Translations under genes and position numbers: made by a program
Assembly: GCF_003855095.1 (NCBI RefSeq)
Contig: NZ_CP033972.1
Location: 4,526,001 to 4,590,000 of the forward strand
DNA from: Gordonia insulae
GTDB lineage: Bacteria; Actinomycetota; Actinomycetes; Mycobacteriales; Mycobacteriaceae
Direction: 5' to 3'
Length of the DNA stretch: 64,000 nt
The notes under the pieces: generated by a model
The model's input: only the letters and a program-made list of their open reading frames with translations
Databases searched by the model: none
What the model was told of the DNA's origin: nothing
Shown: positions 7,874 to 16,368 of the stretch, piece by piece
How the letters are laid out: each line of letters opens with the position of its first letter
How positions within the stretch are numbered: position 1 is the first letter of the stretch

Positions 7874-7934
7874 TTCGGCAACCTCTCGTACTGGCGTCGT
7901 GTCGAGCTCGGCTTGGTCGAAATCGGGCGTGGCA

Positions 7935-9113
7935 TCACGGCTTCAGGATCACCTTGACCGCACCATCGGCCTTACGTTGGAAGATGTCGTAGGCGTGCGG
8001 TGCCTGATCGAGCGGAAGTTCGTGTGTGGCAAAATCATCCACTCCGAGTGGGTCGTCGTCGCCGAGCAGTGGCATGATCGACGGTACCCACTTCTTCACA
8101 TTGGCCTGACCCATCCGGAGCTGAATTTGCTTGTCGAACAACGTCAACAACGGTAGCGGGTCGGCGGTACCGCCATAGACGCCACTGAGTGAGATGGTCC
8201 CGCCGCGCCGGACGATGTCGATGGCCGAGTACAACGCCGCGAGCCGGTCGAGCCCCGTGTACTGCATCAAGGGTTCGGCCACCATGTCCGGTAGATGGCC
8301 GATGAGGCTCTGGATCGTCTTGGCCACCGGGGAACCGTGCGCCTCCATCCCCACGGCGTCGATGACGGCGTCGGTACCGCGCCCGTCGGTCAGGTCGCGG
8401 ATCGCATCTCCGAGATCATCCACCCCGTCCAGATCGATCGTCCGGATCCCGCGTGCCGCCAGGCGTGCCAGCCGCTCGGGTACGCGGTCAACCGCGATCA
8501 CCTCGGCTCCCTTGTGAGTGGCGATCCGGGCGGCCATGTCGCCGATTGGTCCGAGGCCCAGCACGGTGACCGTTCCGCCCGGCGGGATCGCGGCGTACTC
8601 CACCGCCTGCCACGCGGTCGGTAGGACGTCGGACAAGTAGACGTAGCGCGAGTCCGGTGCCTCATCGGGCACCTTGATGTGGGTGAACTGCGCCTGCGGT
8701 ACCCGCAGATACTCGGCCTGACCGCCCGGGACCGAACCGTACAGTTTCGAGTAACCGAACAGAGCCGCGCCCATGCCCTGCTCGCGCACTTGCGTTGTCT
8801 CGCACTGGGTGTAGAGCTCCAGCGAACACATGTGACACGACCCGCAGGAAATCTGGAAGGGGATCACCACCCGATCGCCGACAGCCAGATCGCCGACGTC
8901 GGAGCCAATCTCCTCGACGACACCCATCGGCTCGTGGCCCAGGATGTCGCCCGGCTCCATGAACGCGCCGAGGACCTCGTACAGGTGCAGGTCGGATCCA
9001 CAGATATTGGTCGACGTCACCTTGATGATGGCATCTGAGGGCTCTTCGAGCTTCGGGTCGGGAACGGTCTCCACGGTCACGTTCCGCTTGCCCTGCCAGG
9101 TCACTGCACGCAT
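7935..9113 (-). CDS. Zinc-dependent alcohol/formaldehyde dehydrogenase (MDR family)
   Basis: A 392-aa medium-chain zinc dehydrogenase, closest to the glutathione-independent formaldehyde dehydrogenase-like group. Catalytic zinc ligands C38, H60 and E61 and the structural zinc set C90, C93, C96 and C104 are all present; the NAD(P)-binding motif G-L-G-P-I-G is mid-protein. The start at 9113 follows AGGAGGA, whereas an earlier in-frame start at 9194 would lie inside the promoter. Upstream is a SigF-like promoter; downstream is a small acidic protein. A role in aldehyde or alcohol detoxification during stress is inferred. Confidence 0.85.
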   Translation of the reverse strand: MRAVTWQGKRNVTVETVPDPKLEEPSDAIIKVTSTNICGSDLHLYEVLGAFMEPGDILGHEPMGVVEEIGSDVGDLAVGDRVVIPFQISCGSCHMCSLELYTQCETTQVREQGMGAALFGYSKLYGSVPGGQAEYLRVPQAQFTHIKVPDEAPDSRYVYLSDVLPTAWQAVEYAAIPPGGTVTVLGLGPIGDMAARIATHKGAEVIAVDRVPERLARLAARGIRTIDLDGVDDLGDAIRDLTDGRGTDAVIDAVGMEAHGSPVAKTIQSLIGHLPDMVAEPLMQYTGLDRLAALYSAIDIVRRGGTISLSGVYGGTADPLPLLTLFDKQIQLRMGQANVKKWVPSIMPLLGDDDPLGVDDFATHELPLDQAPHAYDIFQRKADGAVKVILKP

Positions 9114-9176
9114 CGGTAATCCTCCTCGGCGGGTCACCGCTTCCACGGCGACCCGTTCGGACATGTGGTGTCCGTG

Positions 9177-9202
9177 TGCCCGACCGGTGGACACGTCAAA
9201 CC
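9177..9202 (-). promoter_or_regulatory. Candidate SigF-type promoter (GGTTT-N16-GGGCA)
   Basis: Minus-strand GGTTT (9202-9198), 16 bases, GGGCA (9181-9177), 64 bases before the dehydrogenase ATG. The same element, with the same spacer and the same C in the -10, recurs before the DUF3263 pair and the ferritin-like gene. Confidence 0.5.
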
Positions 9203-9386
9203 TGTCGGGCCCCCGAATACGCTTTCTCCCCGCCTGTTCCGGGTTGCGGACAGAATCAGGCGAACGAAGCGCGGGTGGTGCGGAGTCGTCTATCGGTGGC
9301 GGGACGGCGCCGGCGGAGCGGTGCGCGCGATGTCGCGGTCAGCTGCGCGTGTCAGCGGCACAGTCGTCCCGTGCTTGCGGCTCGCG

Positions 9387-10388
9387 TCACGCACCTTCCG
9401 CGTGCGCATCATTGGCCTCGCGGGTGATGATCTCGACGACCTGCCGGAATGCCGGAGTGCGGGAATCGACGATCGAGACGTGATTCTCGCCGGGCATGAT
9501 CACCGAGTAGGCGTCGCCGTCGGCCGCCTTGACCGCGCTGACGTACCTGGTCGCGAGGACCGGTGGAACGACCTTGTCATCGGTACCGGCGACGGCCACG
9601 ACGGGTGTGTTCGGGTCGATGTTCTGGATCGGGTCGACCGACGTATAGCGATCGGGCACCTCGGCCGGCGTCCCACCCATCACCTTCACGATCCGGTCGT
9701 CGCCGAGCGCAACCGCCCGCCGCATGTCGAGCGGGCCGGCCAGCGAGATCACATGCGTAGGCCGGAACTCGGGCTTTGCGCCAACTTCGTCGCTGTTGAG
9801 CTTGTGCCGCGTGCCGCCCCACATCGCGAGCTGTCCGCCGGCCGAATGCCCGACTACGACGGCATTGCGATGATCGAGCTGAGGGATCTGGCGGTCGATG
9901 TCGGGCACCATGTCCAGTGCGGCGGCCACGTCGGTGAAGGTCGTCGGCCACCCGCCGCCGCTGCCCACGCGCCGGTACTCGACGTTGAGCACGCCGAGTC
10001 CGCGTTCGGCCAGATGCCGGGCGAACGGTTCGAAGCTGTCGGCACCTATCTGTGACTGCCAGGCACCGCCGTGAATGAGGATGACCAGCGGCGTCGCGTC
10101 CTCCTGGGCTTCGGCGGGTAGATAGAGATCCATCCAGTTCTGCTCGGGATCAGGTTCCCCATCGGGTACCGCGTAGACGTATCGACGTGCGGTGATCGGG
10201 GAGTCGGCGGGCAGATTGTTCAGATCCTTGAGCGCCGCGCGAGGGGTCTCCCGATGCGGCTCGGGCACGTTGGCCGTGGAAGATCCGGTGGCGCCCTGTT
10301 CGGGTGATCCATCCGTACAGCCGGCAAGGCCGATCGTCAGGGCGAGGACGGCGGTGGTGACGAGAAGGCCTCGCCGAGTGCTGGTCAC
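9387..10388 (-). CDS. Alpha/beta-hydrolase lipoprotein (esterase)
   Basis: A 333-aa secreted lipoprotein with a carboxylesterase/acetyl-esterase alpha/beta-hydrolase fold. The GTG start at 10388 gives a lipoprotein signal peptide with lipobox L-A-G-C (Cys24); longer starts would run through a repeat element. The oxyanion-hole H-G-G is at 106-108 and the nucleophile S182 is in G-H-S-A-G. An Asp in A-G-T-D-D-K and a His in G-E-N-H-V-S near the C-terminus complete the triad. It should act on the outer face of the membrane on a lipid or small ester; the substrate is unknown. Confidence 0.82.
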   Translation of the reverse strand: MTSTRRGLLVTTAVLALTIGLAGCTDGSPEQGATGSSTANVPEPHRETPRAALKDLNNLPADSPITARRYVYAVPDGEPDPEQNWMDLYLPAEAQEDATPLVILIHGGAWQSQIGADSFEPFARHLAERGLGVLNVEYRRVGSGGGWPTTFTDVAAALDMVPDIDRQIPQLDHRNAVVVGHSAGGQLAMWGGTRHKLNSDEVGAKPEFRPTHVISLAGPLDMRRAVALGDDRIVKVMGGTPAEVPDRYTSVDPIQNIDPNTPVVAVAGTDDKVVPPVLATRYVSAVKAADGDAYSVIMPGENHVSIVDSRTPAFRQVVEIITREANDAHAEGA

Positions 10389-10458
10389 CCGGTCATTGTG
10401 CCGGAGAAATCGGACAACCCACGTAGCGCGCCCGCAAATCGCGGGTCGGCATATCCGC

Positions 10459-10549
10459 CGGTCGAGTCGCCGAGCAAGCGTGACCCGGGCGATCTCTCTG
10501 TTGGTCGAGTGGCCGAGCGAGCGTAGCGAGCCCGGCGTATCGAGACCGA
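10459..10549. repeat. Intergenic repeat family, copy A
   Basis: Two adjacent versions of a dispersed element: a diverged one at 10459-10498 and a good one at 10501-10549 that begins TTGGTCGAGTGGCCGAGC and ends CGGCGTATCGAGACC. Related elements occur in five other places in this window. This copy sits between divergent genes, so it may affect the promoter of the SDR gene. Confidence 0.6.
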
Positions 10550-10624
10550 CCGAGACCTTGTGGCAGGCTGAAGCGCGATCGGACGGCGCAGGCGCCGCCG
10601 GAGGCAGTCGAAAAGGGCGAGAAC

Positions 10625-11566
10625 ATGGCGAAGAGTGGGTGGACACCGGCGCAGGCGCCGAGGATGGCGGGCCGGACCGTGGTGGTCACCGGCGCAAACT
10701 CGGGTATCGGGTTGGAGACCGCGCGGCACCTCGCGGGAATGGGTGCGCACGTGGTGATGGCGTGCCGCAACGTCGACGCCGCGACCAGCGCACGCGCCGA
10801 TGTCCTCGACACAGTGCCCGGCGCGCTCGTCGACATCGTCCAGCTGGATCTGGGCGACCTCGCATCGGTGCGCAAGGCGGCCGACGAGATCGGCAACTCC
10901 TACCCCGCCGTCGATGTGCTGATCAACAACGCCGGAGTGATGGCGGGACGTCGTGAGCTGACCGCCGACGGCTTCGAGATGGACTTCGGTACCAGCTTCC
11001 TCGGCCATTTCGCGCTGACGGGCCTGCTGCTCGACTCCCTGTTCGCGGCGAAGGCGGCGCGCGTCGTGACGGTGGGCAGCAACGCTCACCGCGCCGGCGA
11101 GGTGGATCTCGACGATCTCGGCATGGACGAGACGTTCAGCACCTCACGCGCCTATGCCCGGGCGAAGTTCGCCCAGTTGGTGTTCGCGGTCGAGTTGCAG
11201 CGCCGACTCGGCGCGAGCGGGCACACGACACCGATCTCGGTCGCCGCTCACCCGGGCGCTACACACAGCGGCGTGATGCGTGATTCGGGCCGGATGTTGT
11301 TGTGGCTGTTCACCACGCCGTCGCTGCACTGGTTACGTAGGACGTTCATCATGGAGGGGCCGGAGGGTGCGTTGCCGTCGCTGCGGGCGGCCACCGACCC
11401 GGGCGTGATCGGCGGTCAGTATTACGGACCGTCGGGTCCCATGCAGTTCACCGGCCCGCCGACGCTGGTGGTGCCGAGTCCGCGGGTGTTCGATGCGGAG
11501 CTCGGAAACCGGTTGTGGGACAAGGCGGAGGAGCTCACCGGGGTCACGTACGCGTTTGCGCGGTGA
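10625..11566 (+). CDS. Short-chain dehydrogenase/reductase (retinol dehydrogenase-like)
   Basis: A 313-aa SDR of the long retinol/protochlorophyllide reductase-like type. NAD(P)-binding T-G-A-N-S-G-I-G at 22-29, N-N-A-G at 101-104, and the catalytic set S152, Y177 and K181 (Y-A-R-A-K) are present. The last 70 residues extend beyond the core fold and include a hydrophobic patch near 240, as in membrane-associated members. It is flanked on both sides by intergenic repeats and appears monocistronic. The substrate is unknown. Confidence 0.82.
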   Translation: MAKSGWTPAQAPRMAGRTVVVTGANSGIGLETARHLAGMGAHVVMACRNVDAATSARADVLDTVPGALVDIVQLDLGDLASVRKAADEIGNSYPAVDVLINNAGVMAGRRELTADGFEMDFGTSFLGHFALTGLLLDSLFAAKAARVVTVGSNAHRAGEVDLDDLGMDETFSTSRAYARAKFAQLVFAVELQRRLGASGHTTPISVAAHPGATHSGVMRDSGRMLLWLFTTPSLHWLRRTFIMEGPEGALPSLRAATDPGVIGGQYYGPSGPMQFTGPPTLVVPSPRVFDAELGNRLWDKAEELTGVTYAFAR

Positions 11567-11568
11567 GT

Positions 11569-11665
11569 GGTCTCGATACGCCGGGCTCGCTGCGCTCGCA
11601 CGGCTACTCGACCCACCCGCTGATCGAGTAGGTGAGGAGCGTAGCGACGAGGCGTATCGAGATCA
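11569..11665. repeat. Intergenic inverted repeat, copy B
   Basis: GGTCTCGATACGCC at 11569-11582 faces GGCGTATCGAGATCA at 11651-11665, with further complementary parts (CTACTCGAC against GATCGAGTAG) between them. It fills the gap between two convergent genes and could serve as a bidirectional terminator. Confidence 0.55.
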
Positions 11666-11679
11666 CGTGTCGCACCGAC

Positions 11680-12525
11680 CTACTCGACCAGCGACGGACC
11701 CACCGCACCCAGCATGGCCAGCTTCTGGTGGCTCTCGCTGCCCGGTGTCGCCGTGTACACCAGCAGGCCCTGTGACCCGTCGGGATCGAGCAGGGTCTGG
11801 CACCAGACCTCGATGAGCCCGAGTTCCGGGTGCAGCAGACGCTTTCGACGATCGCTGAGACTGGTCGCGACGTCGTGACGACTCCAGAGTTCGGTGAACT
11901 GCGCGCTCTCGGCCAACAACGCGTCGGCGACCTCGGCGGCGTGTGACTTCGGACCTTCGCGGGTCACCGCGGCCCGCAGCCGCGCGGTGTGCGCCTTGGC
12001 GTGGTGATCGTGGTCGTCGGACGGAAAGCGTTGTCGGGTGACCGGATCGGTGAACCACCGATAGGCGATGCTGCGCCGAAGTCCCGTGAAGTGGGTTTCG
12101 TCGCCGACCAGCGCGACCGCCGGCGCCGTCTGCAGCAGCGTCTCGCCGGCGCTGTTCACCACCATGGCCGGTGTGTCGGCCAGCCGGTCGACGATCCGCA
12201 TCATGCCCGGACCCACGTGGTCGGGGATCGACTTGCGCCCCGGAGCGTTGTGCCCGGCCAGTCGGAACAGGTGATCCCGCTCGTCGAGGGACAGATGCAG
12301 GGCGCGGGCGAGGGCGGCGAGCATCTGCTCCGACGGATGCGGTCCGCGTTGCTGCTCGAGCCGGCTGTAGTAGTCGGTCGACATCCCCACCAGCAGCGCG
12401 ACCTCTTCGCGACGCAACCCATCAGTGCGTCGGCGGGTACCGAGCGGCAGGCCGACGTCGGCCGGTTGCAGCGCCGCACGTCGATTCCGCAGGAACTCGG
12501 CCAGCCCCGCCCGGTCGATCGCCAT
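11680..12525 (-). CDS. XRE-family regulator with MmyB-like ligand domain
   Basis: A 281-aa transcription factor. Residues about 5-75 form an HTH_XRE domain containing G-L-R-R-E-E-V-A-L-L-V-G-M-S-T-D-Y-Y-S-R-L-E-Q, the mark of the MmyB group. The rest is the MmyB-like PAS-type ligand domain, thought to bind fatty acids or other small hydrophobic molecules. ATG 12525 is chosen because AGGAAGGA precedes it by 7 bases. The SDR gene is divergent, and a 27-bp palindrome lies between; regulators of this group usually control such a neighbour. Confidence 0.85.
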   Translation of the reverse strand: MAIDRAGLAEFLRNRRAALQPADVGLPLGTRRRTDGLRREEVALLVGMSTDYYSRLEQQRGPHPSEQMLAALARALHLSLDERDHLFRLAGHNAPGRKSIPDHVGPGMMRIVDRLADTPAMVVNSAGETLLQTAPAVALVGDETHFTGLRRSIAYRWFTDPVTRQRFPSDDHDHHAKAHTARLRAAVTREGPKSHAAEVADALLAESAQFTELWSRHDVATSLSDRRKRLLHPELGLIEVWCQTLLDPDGSQGLLVYTATPGSESHQKLAMLGAVGPSLVE

Positions 12526-12598
12526 CCGATGATCCTTCCTGATCTGCACTGACTGGTCGCCCTCGTGGTGACTCCACTGTCGCCGATCATCGCCGACT

Positions 12599-12625
12599 CA
12601 TCCAGGGATCGGTGATCCGTGGATG
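12599..12625. promoter_or_regulatory. 27-bp palindromic operator candidate
   Basis: CATCCAGGGATC, three bases, GATCCGTGGATG: two 12-base arms that are inverted complements except for one base. It lies between the divergent MmyB-type regulator and its SDR neighbour, and is the best candidate for that regulator's binding site. Confidence 0.55.
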
Positions 12626-12714
12626 TCCGCGCCCTTGTTGAGTCCGGCGGAGCGGAGTGCAGTGGGACAGGACGAGAACGTCCGGAACAGATCGACAATC
12701 AGTAGGAGAAGTCC

Positions 12715-13461
12715 ATGCGTACCAGCGGAAACACCATCTTCATCCCCGGCGCGACGTCCGGTATCGGACTCGGACTGGCGCTGCGACTGCACGACGCGGG
12801 CAACCGGGTCATCATCGGCGGTCGCCGTACCGAACTCATGAAGCAGATCGCCGATGACCATCCCGGCCTCGAGACGGTCCGCATCGACACGGCCGACGCC
12901 GCCGACGTGGTCCGCGCCTCGGCCGACGTCCAGCAGCGCTTCCCGGAGACCAACGTGATCATCGCGATGGCCGGCATCATGCGGTCCGAGGACCTGAGTG
13001 ACCCGAGCTTCCTCGATACCGCGGTTGCCGAGGTCGAGACCAATATCCTCGGGCCACTGCGCCTGCTCGCCGCCTTCACCGAATTCCTACGCAACCAGCC
13101 GGATGCGACGATCATCACCGTCTCGTCCGGACTGGCCTTCACGCCGATGGCCGGAACCGCGACCTACAGCGCGACCAAGGCGGCGATCCACTCGTTCACC
13201 GACAGTCTGCGACTACAGCTGGCAGACAAGGGAATCGGTGTCCTCGAACTGGTACCGCCGGCCGTGCAGACCGACCTCATGCCCGGCCAGGCCGACGCCG
13301 ACTGGGCCATGCCGCTCGACGAGTTCCTCGACGAGGTGATGGCATTGCTGCCGACCGCGACGCGCGAGATCCTGGTGGAACGCGTGAAGCCGCTTCGCTT
13401 CTCGGCTCAGCAGGGCAACTACGACGACCTGATGGCGGCGCTCGCGCACCAGGTGGGATGA
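12715..13461 (+). CDS. Short-chain dehydrogenase (DltE-like)
   Basis: A 248-aa classical SDR. G-A-T-S-G-I-G at 12-18, the catalytic S137/S138, Y151 and K155 (Y-S-A-T-K) are present; the usual N-N-A-G appears as A-M-A-G (84-87), as in the DltE/YciK-like group. AGGAG stands before the ATG. It is divergent from the MmyB-type regulator and so probably its target. The substrate is not predictable; related regulator-SDR pairs are linked to redox or xenobiotic responses. Confidence 0.82.
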   Translation: MRTSGNTIFIPGATSGIGLGLALRLHDAGNRVIIGGRRTELMKQIADDHPGLETVRIDTADAADVVRASADVQQRFPETNVIIAMAGIMRSEDLSDPSFLDTAVAEVETNILGPLRLLAAFTEFLRNQPDATIITVSSGLAFTPMAGTATYSATKAAIHSFTDSLRLQLADKGIGVLELVPPAVQTDLMPGQADADWAMPLDEFLDEVMALLPTATREILVERVKPLRFSAQQGNYDDLMAALAHQVG

Positions 13462-13492
13462 TCCGTGACCTCGGCGCACCCGCGCCGGGAAC

Positions 13493-14119
13493 TCACTTGA
13501 CGAGAACGTCGAACGTCGAGATCAGTTCTGCACGAAGCGCATCGAGCGATTCGGTACGTCCGGCGATGAACTGCAGGAGACCACGCTGGAACAGGCCGTC
13601 GACGGCGACGTAGGCCGTCGACGGTGATACCGCGGGCGTGGTCTCGCACAGTTCGGCGTAGCGGCTCACCACGCGCCAGATCATCGCTTCGCGATTGTTG
13701 TCGATCTCGATGACATCGTCGCGGAACGACTCGTCGAAAAAGCTCTGGTTGCGCAGGTCGTACCAGAGCCGATGCAGTTCGGTGTCTGCCGACAATGTGT
13801 CGATGAACGTGGTCGCGAACTCGTCGCGGAGTTCGTCGGCGGTCGTCGCCCGCGCTATGACGTCGTCGTACCGGGTCACACACACCGCCTCGTACTGGCG
13901 GACGGCGTGGGTGATGAGGTCGAGCTTGTCGGTGAAGTAGTAGTGCAGCACGCCGTGTGAATATTCGGAGTTCTGCGCGATCTCCCGCAGACTCGTCCGC
14001 GCATATCCCAGGGCGGCAAGGGTGTGCAGGGTCGCGACGGCGAGTTCGTTGCGGCGCGCGTCGAACTTGTCGACGCCACTGCGCCGAGCCGCAGGGCTCG
14101 TCGTCTGCACGTCTGTCAT
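13493..14119 (-). CDS. TetR-family regulator of the divergent SDR-ligase operon
   Basis: A 208-aa TetR-type repressor. The N-terminal helix-turn-helix spans about residues 25-70 with T-S-L-R-E-I-A-Q and H-G-V-L-H-Y-Y-F-T-D-K; the remainder is a ligand-binding helical domain rich in aromatic and acidic residues. It is divergent from the operon starting at 14362, and three inverted repeats spaced exactly 22 bp apart lie between them. An acyl-CoA or lipid ligand is plausible because of the downstream ligase, but this is inference. Confidence 0.85.
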   Translation of the reverse strand: MTDVQTTSPAARRSGVDKFDARRNELAVATLHTLAALGYARTSLREIAQNSEYSHGVLHYYFTDKLDLITHAVRQYEAVCVTRYDDVIARATTADELRDEFATTFIDTLSADTELHRLWYDLRNQSFFDESFRDDVIEIDNNREAMIWRVVSRYAELCETTPAVSPSTAYVAVDGLFQRGLLQFIAGRTESLDALRAELISTFDVLVK

Positions 14120-14139
14120 GGCATCTCACTTCACAGCTG

Positions 14140-14161
14140 GACCACACCTTCGGGTGTGGTC
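14140..14161. other. Perfect 9-bp hairpin with TTCG loop
   Basis: GACCACACC, TTCG, GGTGTGGTC. It lies 21 bases upstream of the TetR start codon. As RNA it would form a very stable tetraloop hairpin in the TetR leader, or it may be a further operator. Confidence 0.5.
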
Positions 14162-14204
14162 GTCGGTCGCCCGAGTCTATCGCCCCGACGCAGCCGTCAG
14201 CTTC

Positions 14205-14264
14205 TTGGACGACTGTCAAGGTTTCTTTTGACGAGTGTCCAGGTTTTCCTTGACGACTGTCAAG
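14205..14264. promoter_or_regulatory. Three tandem operators with 22-bp spacing
   Basis: Inverted repeats of the form CTTGAC-N4-GTCAAG: 14205-14220 (one mismatch), 14227-14242 (two mismatches) and 14249-14264 (perfect). Centres are 22 bp apart, about two helical turns. The third contains TTGACG, a possible -35 box for the operon at 14362. Likely bound by the adjacent TetR protein. Confidence 0.65.
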
Positions 14265-14361
14265 AAAGCTGTTTACGGTGTGACGCGCAACACTCCGCAT
14301 CCCTGATGTGAGCGCCGTTCATCGGCGCATGTCGGTCGCCGAGAAGAGAAGGAATGTGCGC

Positions 14362-15165
14362 ATGACCAGTTATGACCTGACCGGGCGAGTAGCTCTCGTC
14401 ACGGGTGGCGCCCAAGGTCTGGGTGCCGGGATGGCCGAGGCGCTCGCCGCCGCAGGCGCATCCGTCGCGATCGCCGATGTGCAGAACCAGCTGGGCGAGG
14501 AGACGGCCTCGGCCCTGCGTGCGCAGGGAGCGAAGGCCGAGTTCGTCGCCCTCGACGTCACCGACGACGGCCAGTGGGCGACCGCGGTGGAGAAGGTCGT
14601 CGGTGCCCTCGGTGGTCTCGACATCGTCGTCAACAACGCCGGCATCGAGGTGACCAACCTGATCGTCGACCTCGACGCCGACTCCGCGCGCAAGATGCTC
14701 GACGTCAACGTCATCGGGACCGCGCTCGGCATCAAACACGCATTCCGTGCGATGCGCCCCGAGGGTCCCGGCGGCAAGGGCGGTGCGGTGGTCAACATCG
14801 CCTCGGTGGCCGCGACCATCGCGTTTCCCGGCATCGGTGTCTACTCGGCGACCAAGTCGGCGATCGATCGGCTGACCCGGGTGGCCGCAATGGAGTCCGG
14901 AAAGCTCGGATACGGCGTCCGGGTGAACTGCATCTATCCCGCGCTGACCCCGACGGCCATGGGTAACAAGCTCGCCGTGGACTGCGCGGAACTCGGACTC
15001 TTCCCGTCACCGGAGGCCGCCGCGGGCGCCGTGGCAGAGATGACGCCGCTCGGCCGCCTCGGACAGGTCGACGACATGGCCGACGCCGTGGTCTTCCTGT
15101 CGTCGGACGCCGCCAAGTTCATCACCGGCGCCGGCCTGCCGGTCGACGGCGGCATGGGTATGTGA
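14362..15165 (+). CDS. Short-chain dehydrogenase/reductase (FabG-like)
   Basis: A 267-aa classical SDR: T-G-G-A-Q-G-L-G at 14-21, N-N-A-G in the middle, then S-V-A and Y-S-A-T-K as the catalytic set, and a C-terminal F-I-T-G-A-G-L-P-V-D-G-G as in FabG and hydroxysteroid dehydrogenases. ATG 14362 has AGAAGGA upstream; a longer frame from 14308 has no ribosome site. It is the first gene of a probable operon with the saccharopine-dehydrogenase-like protein and the acyl-CoA ligase, under TetR control. Oxidation of a hydroxy-acyl or sterol-like intermediate is a reasonable guess. Confidence 0.83.
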   Translation: MTSYDLTGRVALVTGGAQGLGAGMAEALAAAGASVAIADVQNQLGEETASALRAQGAKAEFVALDVTDDGQWATAVEKVVGALGGLDIVVNNAGIEVTNLIVDLDADSARKMLDVNVIGTALGIKHAFRAMRPEGPGGKGGAVVNIASVAATIAFPGIGVYSATKSAIDRLTRVAAMESGKLGYGVRVNCIYPALTPTAMGNKLAVDCAELGLFPSPEAAAGAVAEMTPLGRLGQVDDMADAVVFLSSDAAKFITGAGLPVDGGMGM

Positions 15166-15222
15166 CCCAGCCGGATTCGACGTCCATCTACTGATTTCCA
15201 CCAACTGACTAGGAGTACCAGC

Positions 15223-16350
15223 ATGGCCACCGACAAACGTGTCGTCGTCTACGGCGCCTCCGGATACACCGGGCGTCTCATCTGTGAATACTTGCGCGAG
15301 TACAACATCCCCTTCCTGGCCGCGGGCCGCGACATCAAGCGGATCAACGAGGCCGTCCAGGGTGTCCCCGGCATCGACACCGTCGACCACGAACTGCTCG
15401 AGGTGGAGCACACCGCCGCCGCTCTCACCGAGGCCTTCCGGGGCGCCGACGTGGTGCTCAACACCGTCGGACCGTTCGCGCGGTTCGGCCATGAGGTGGT
15501 CGAGGCGTGCCTGGCGATCGGTGCGCACTACACCGACACCAACGGCGAGCAGAACTGGATGATCGACGTCGAGCAGAAGTACGGCGCCGACTTCGCCGCC
15601 CAGAATCTGGTTCTCACACCGGGTTTGGCGCAGATGTATTCGATCGGCGAGATCGCCGCCAACATCTGCCTCGAGCAGCCTGGTCTCGACACCCTCGACA
15701 TCGAGGTGTTCTGGAAGGGACACCCGACGGTGGCATCCACCAACACCATCCTCACCAATGCCGCGTTCGCCAAGGCCTACTACCTGGAGCAGAACGAGTA
15801 CGTCGAGTGGCCGCCGGATGCCGGTCTCTACGACGTCGTCGTACCCGGGCAGCACGAGCTGGGTCTGGCACTACCGTGGGGCGGTACCTCGCATCCGGTC
15901 TGGTTCAAGAACGATCCACGGGTCGCCAACGTGCGTGCGCTCGGTGGCGTGTTCAACCGGCCGCTGATGCTCGGCGTCCCGCAGATCGTCGCGGCCGCGC
16001 TCGAGCAGATGGAGGGCAAGTCCGACGAGGAGAAGTACGCGATCGTCGACGCGGTGTCCGGACAGGTCCGCAGCGAGATGCCGCCACGGGAGAATCCGCG
16101 CATCAACACCTCGCTCGACTCGGTCTACGCGTCGGGGCCGCTCGGTCGTGCGCACTGCGTGATCCACGGCAACTGCAACTACAAGCAGACCGCACTGCTC
16201 AACGCGCACGCGGCGTCCGAGCTGCTCCAATCAAAGCCGCGCGCAGTCGGTTTCGCGTCCAGCTGCCAGGCGTTCGGTCATCGCGAGTTGCTGGGCACCC
16301 TGCGCGCCTTCGGGCTGGTGATGGACCCCATCTTCGAGATCCACCGGTGA
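15223..16350 (+). CDS. Saccharopine dehydrogenase-like oxidoreductase
   Basis: A 375-aa protein with an N-terminal NAD(P)-binding Rossmann domain (G-A-S-G-Y-T-G-R at 11-18) followed by T-V-G-P-F-A-R-F-G, the signature of the saccharopine dehydrogenase/trans-acting enoyl reductase superfamily. The C-terminal half (from about residue 180) is a conserved region I associate with DUF5938, though from memory. It is unlikely to make saccharopine in this context. AGGAGTACCAGC precedes the ATG and the gene follows the SDR by 57 bases. Confidence 0.78.
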   Translation: MATDKRVVVYGASGYTGRLICEYLREYNIPFLAAGRDIKRINEAVQGVPGIDTVDHELLEVEHTAAALTEAFRGADVVLNTVGPFARFGHEVVEACLAIGAHYTDTNGEQNWMIDVEQKYGADFAAQNLVLTPGLAQMYSIGEIAANICLEQPGLDTLDIEVFWKGHPTVASTNTILTNAAFAKAYYLEQNEYVEWPPDAGLYDVVVPGQHELGLALPWGGTSHPVWFKNDPRVANVRALGGVFNRPLMLGVPQIVAAALEQMEGKSDEEKYAIVDAVSGQVRSEMPPRENPRINTSLDSVYASGPLGRAHCVIHGNCNYKQTALLNAHAASELLQSKPRAVGFASSCQAFGHRELLGTLRAFGLVMDPIFEIHR

Positions 16351-16368
16351 TCGGGCCCCGGAGCTGAG

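Noticed and set aside
7736..7957. 73-codon plus-strand frame opposite the 57-aa gene
   Set aside because: No ribosome site, odd composition, and it runs into the dehydrogenase gene; the minus-strand frame has better signals.
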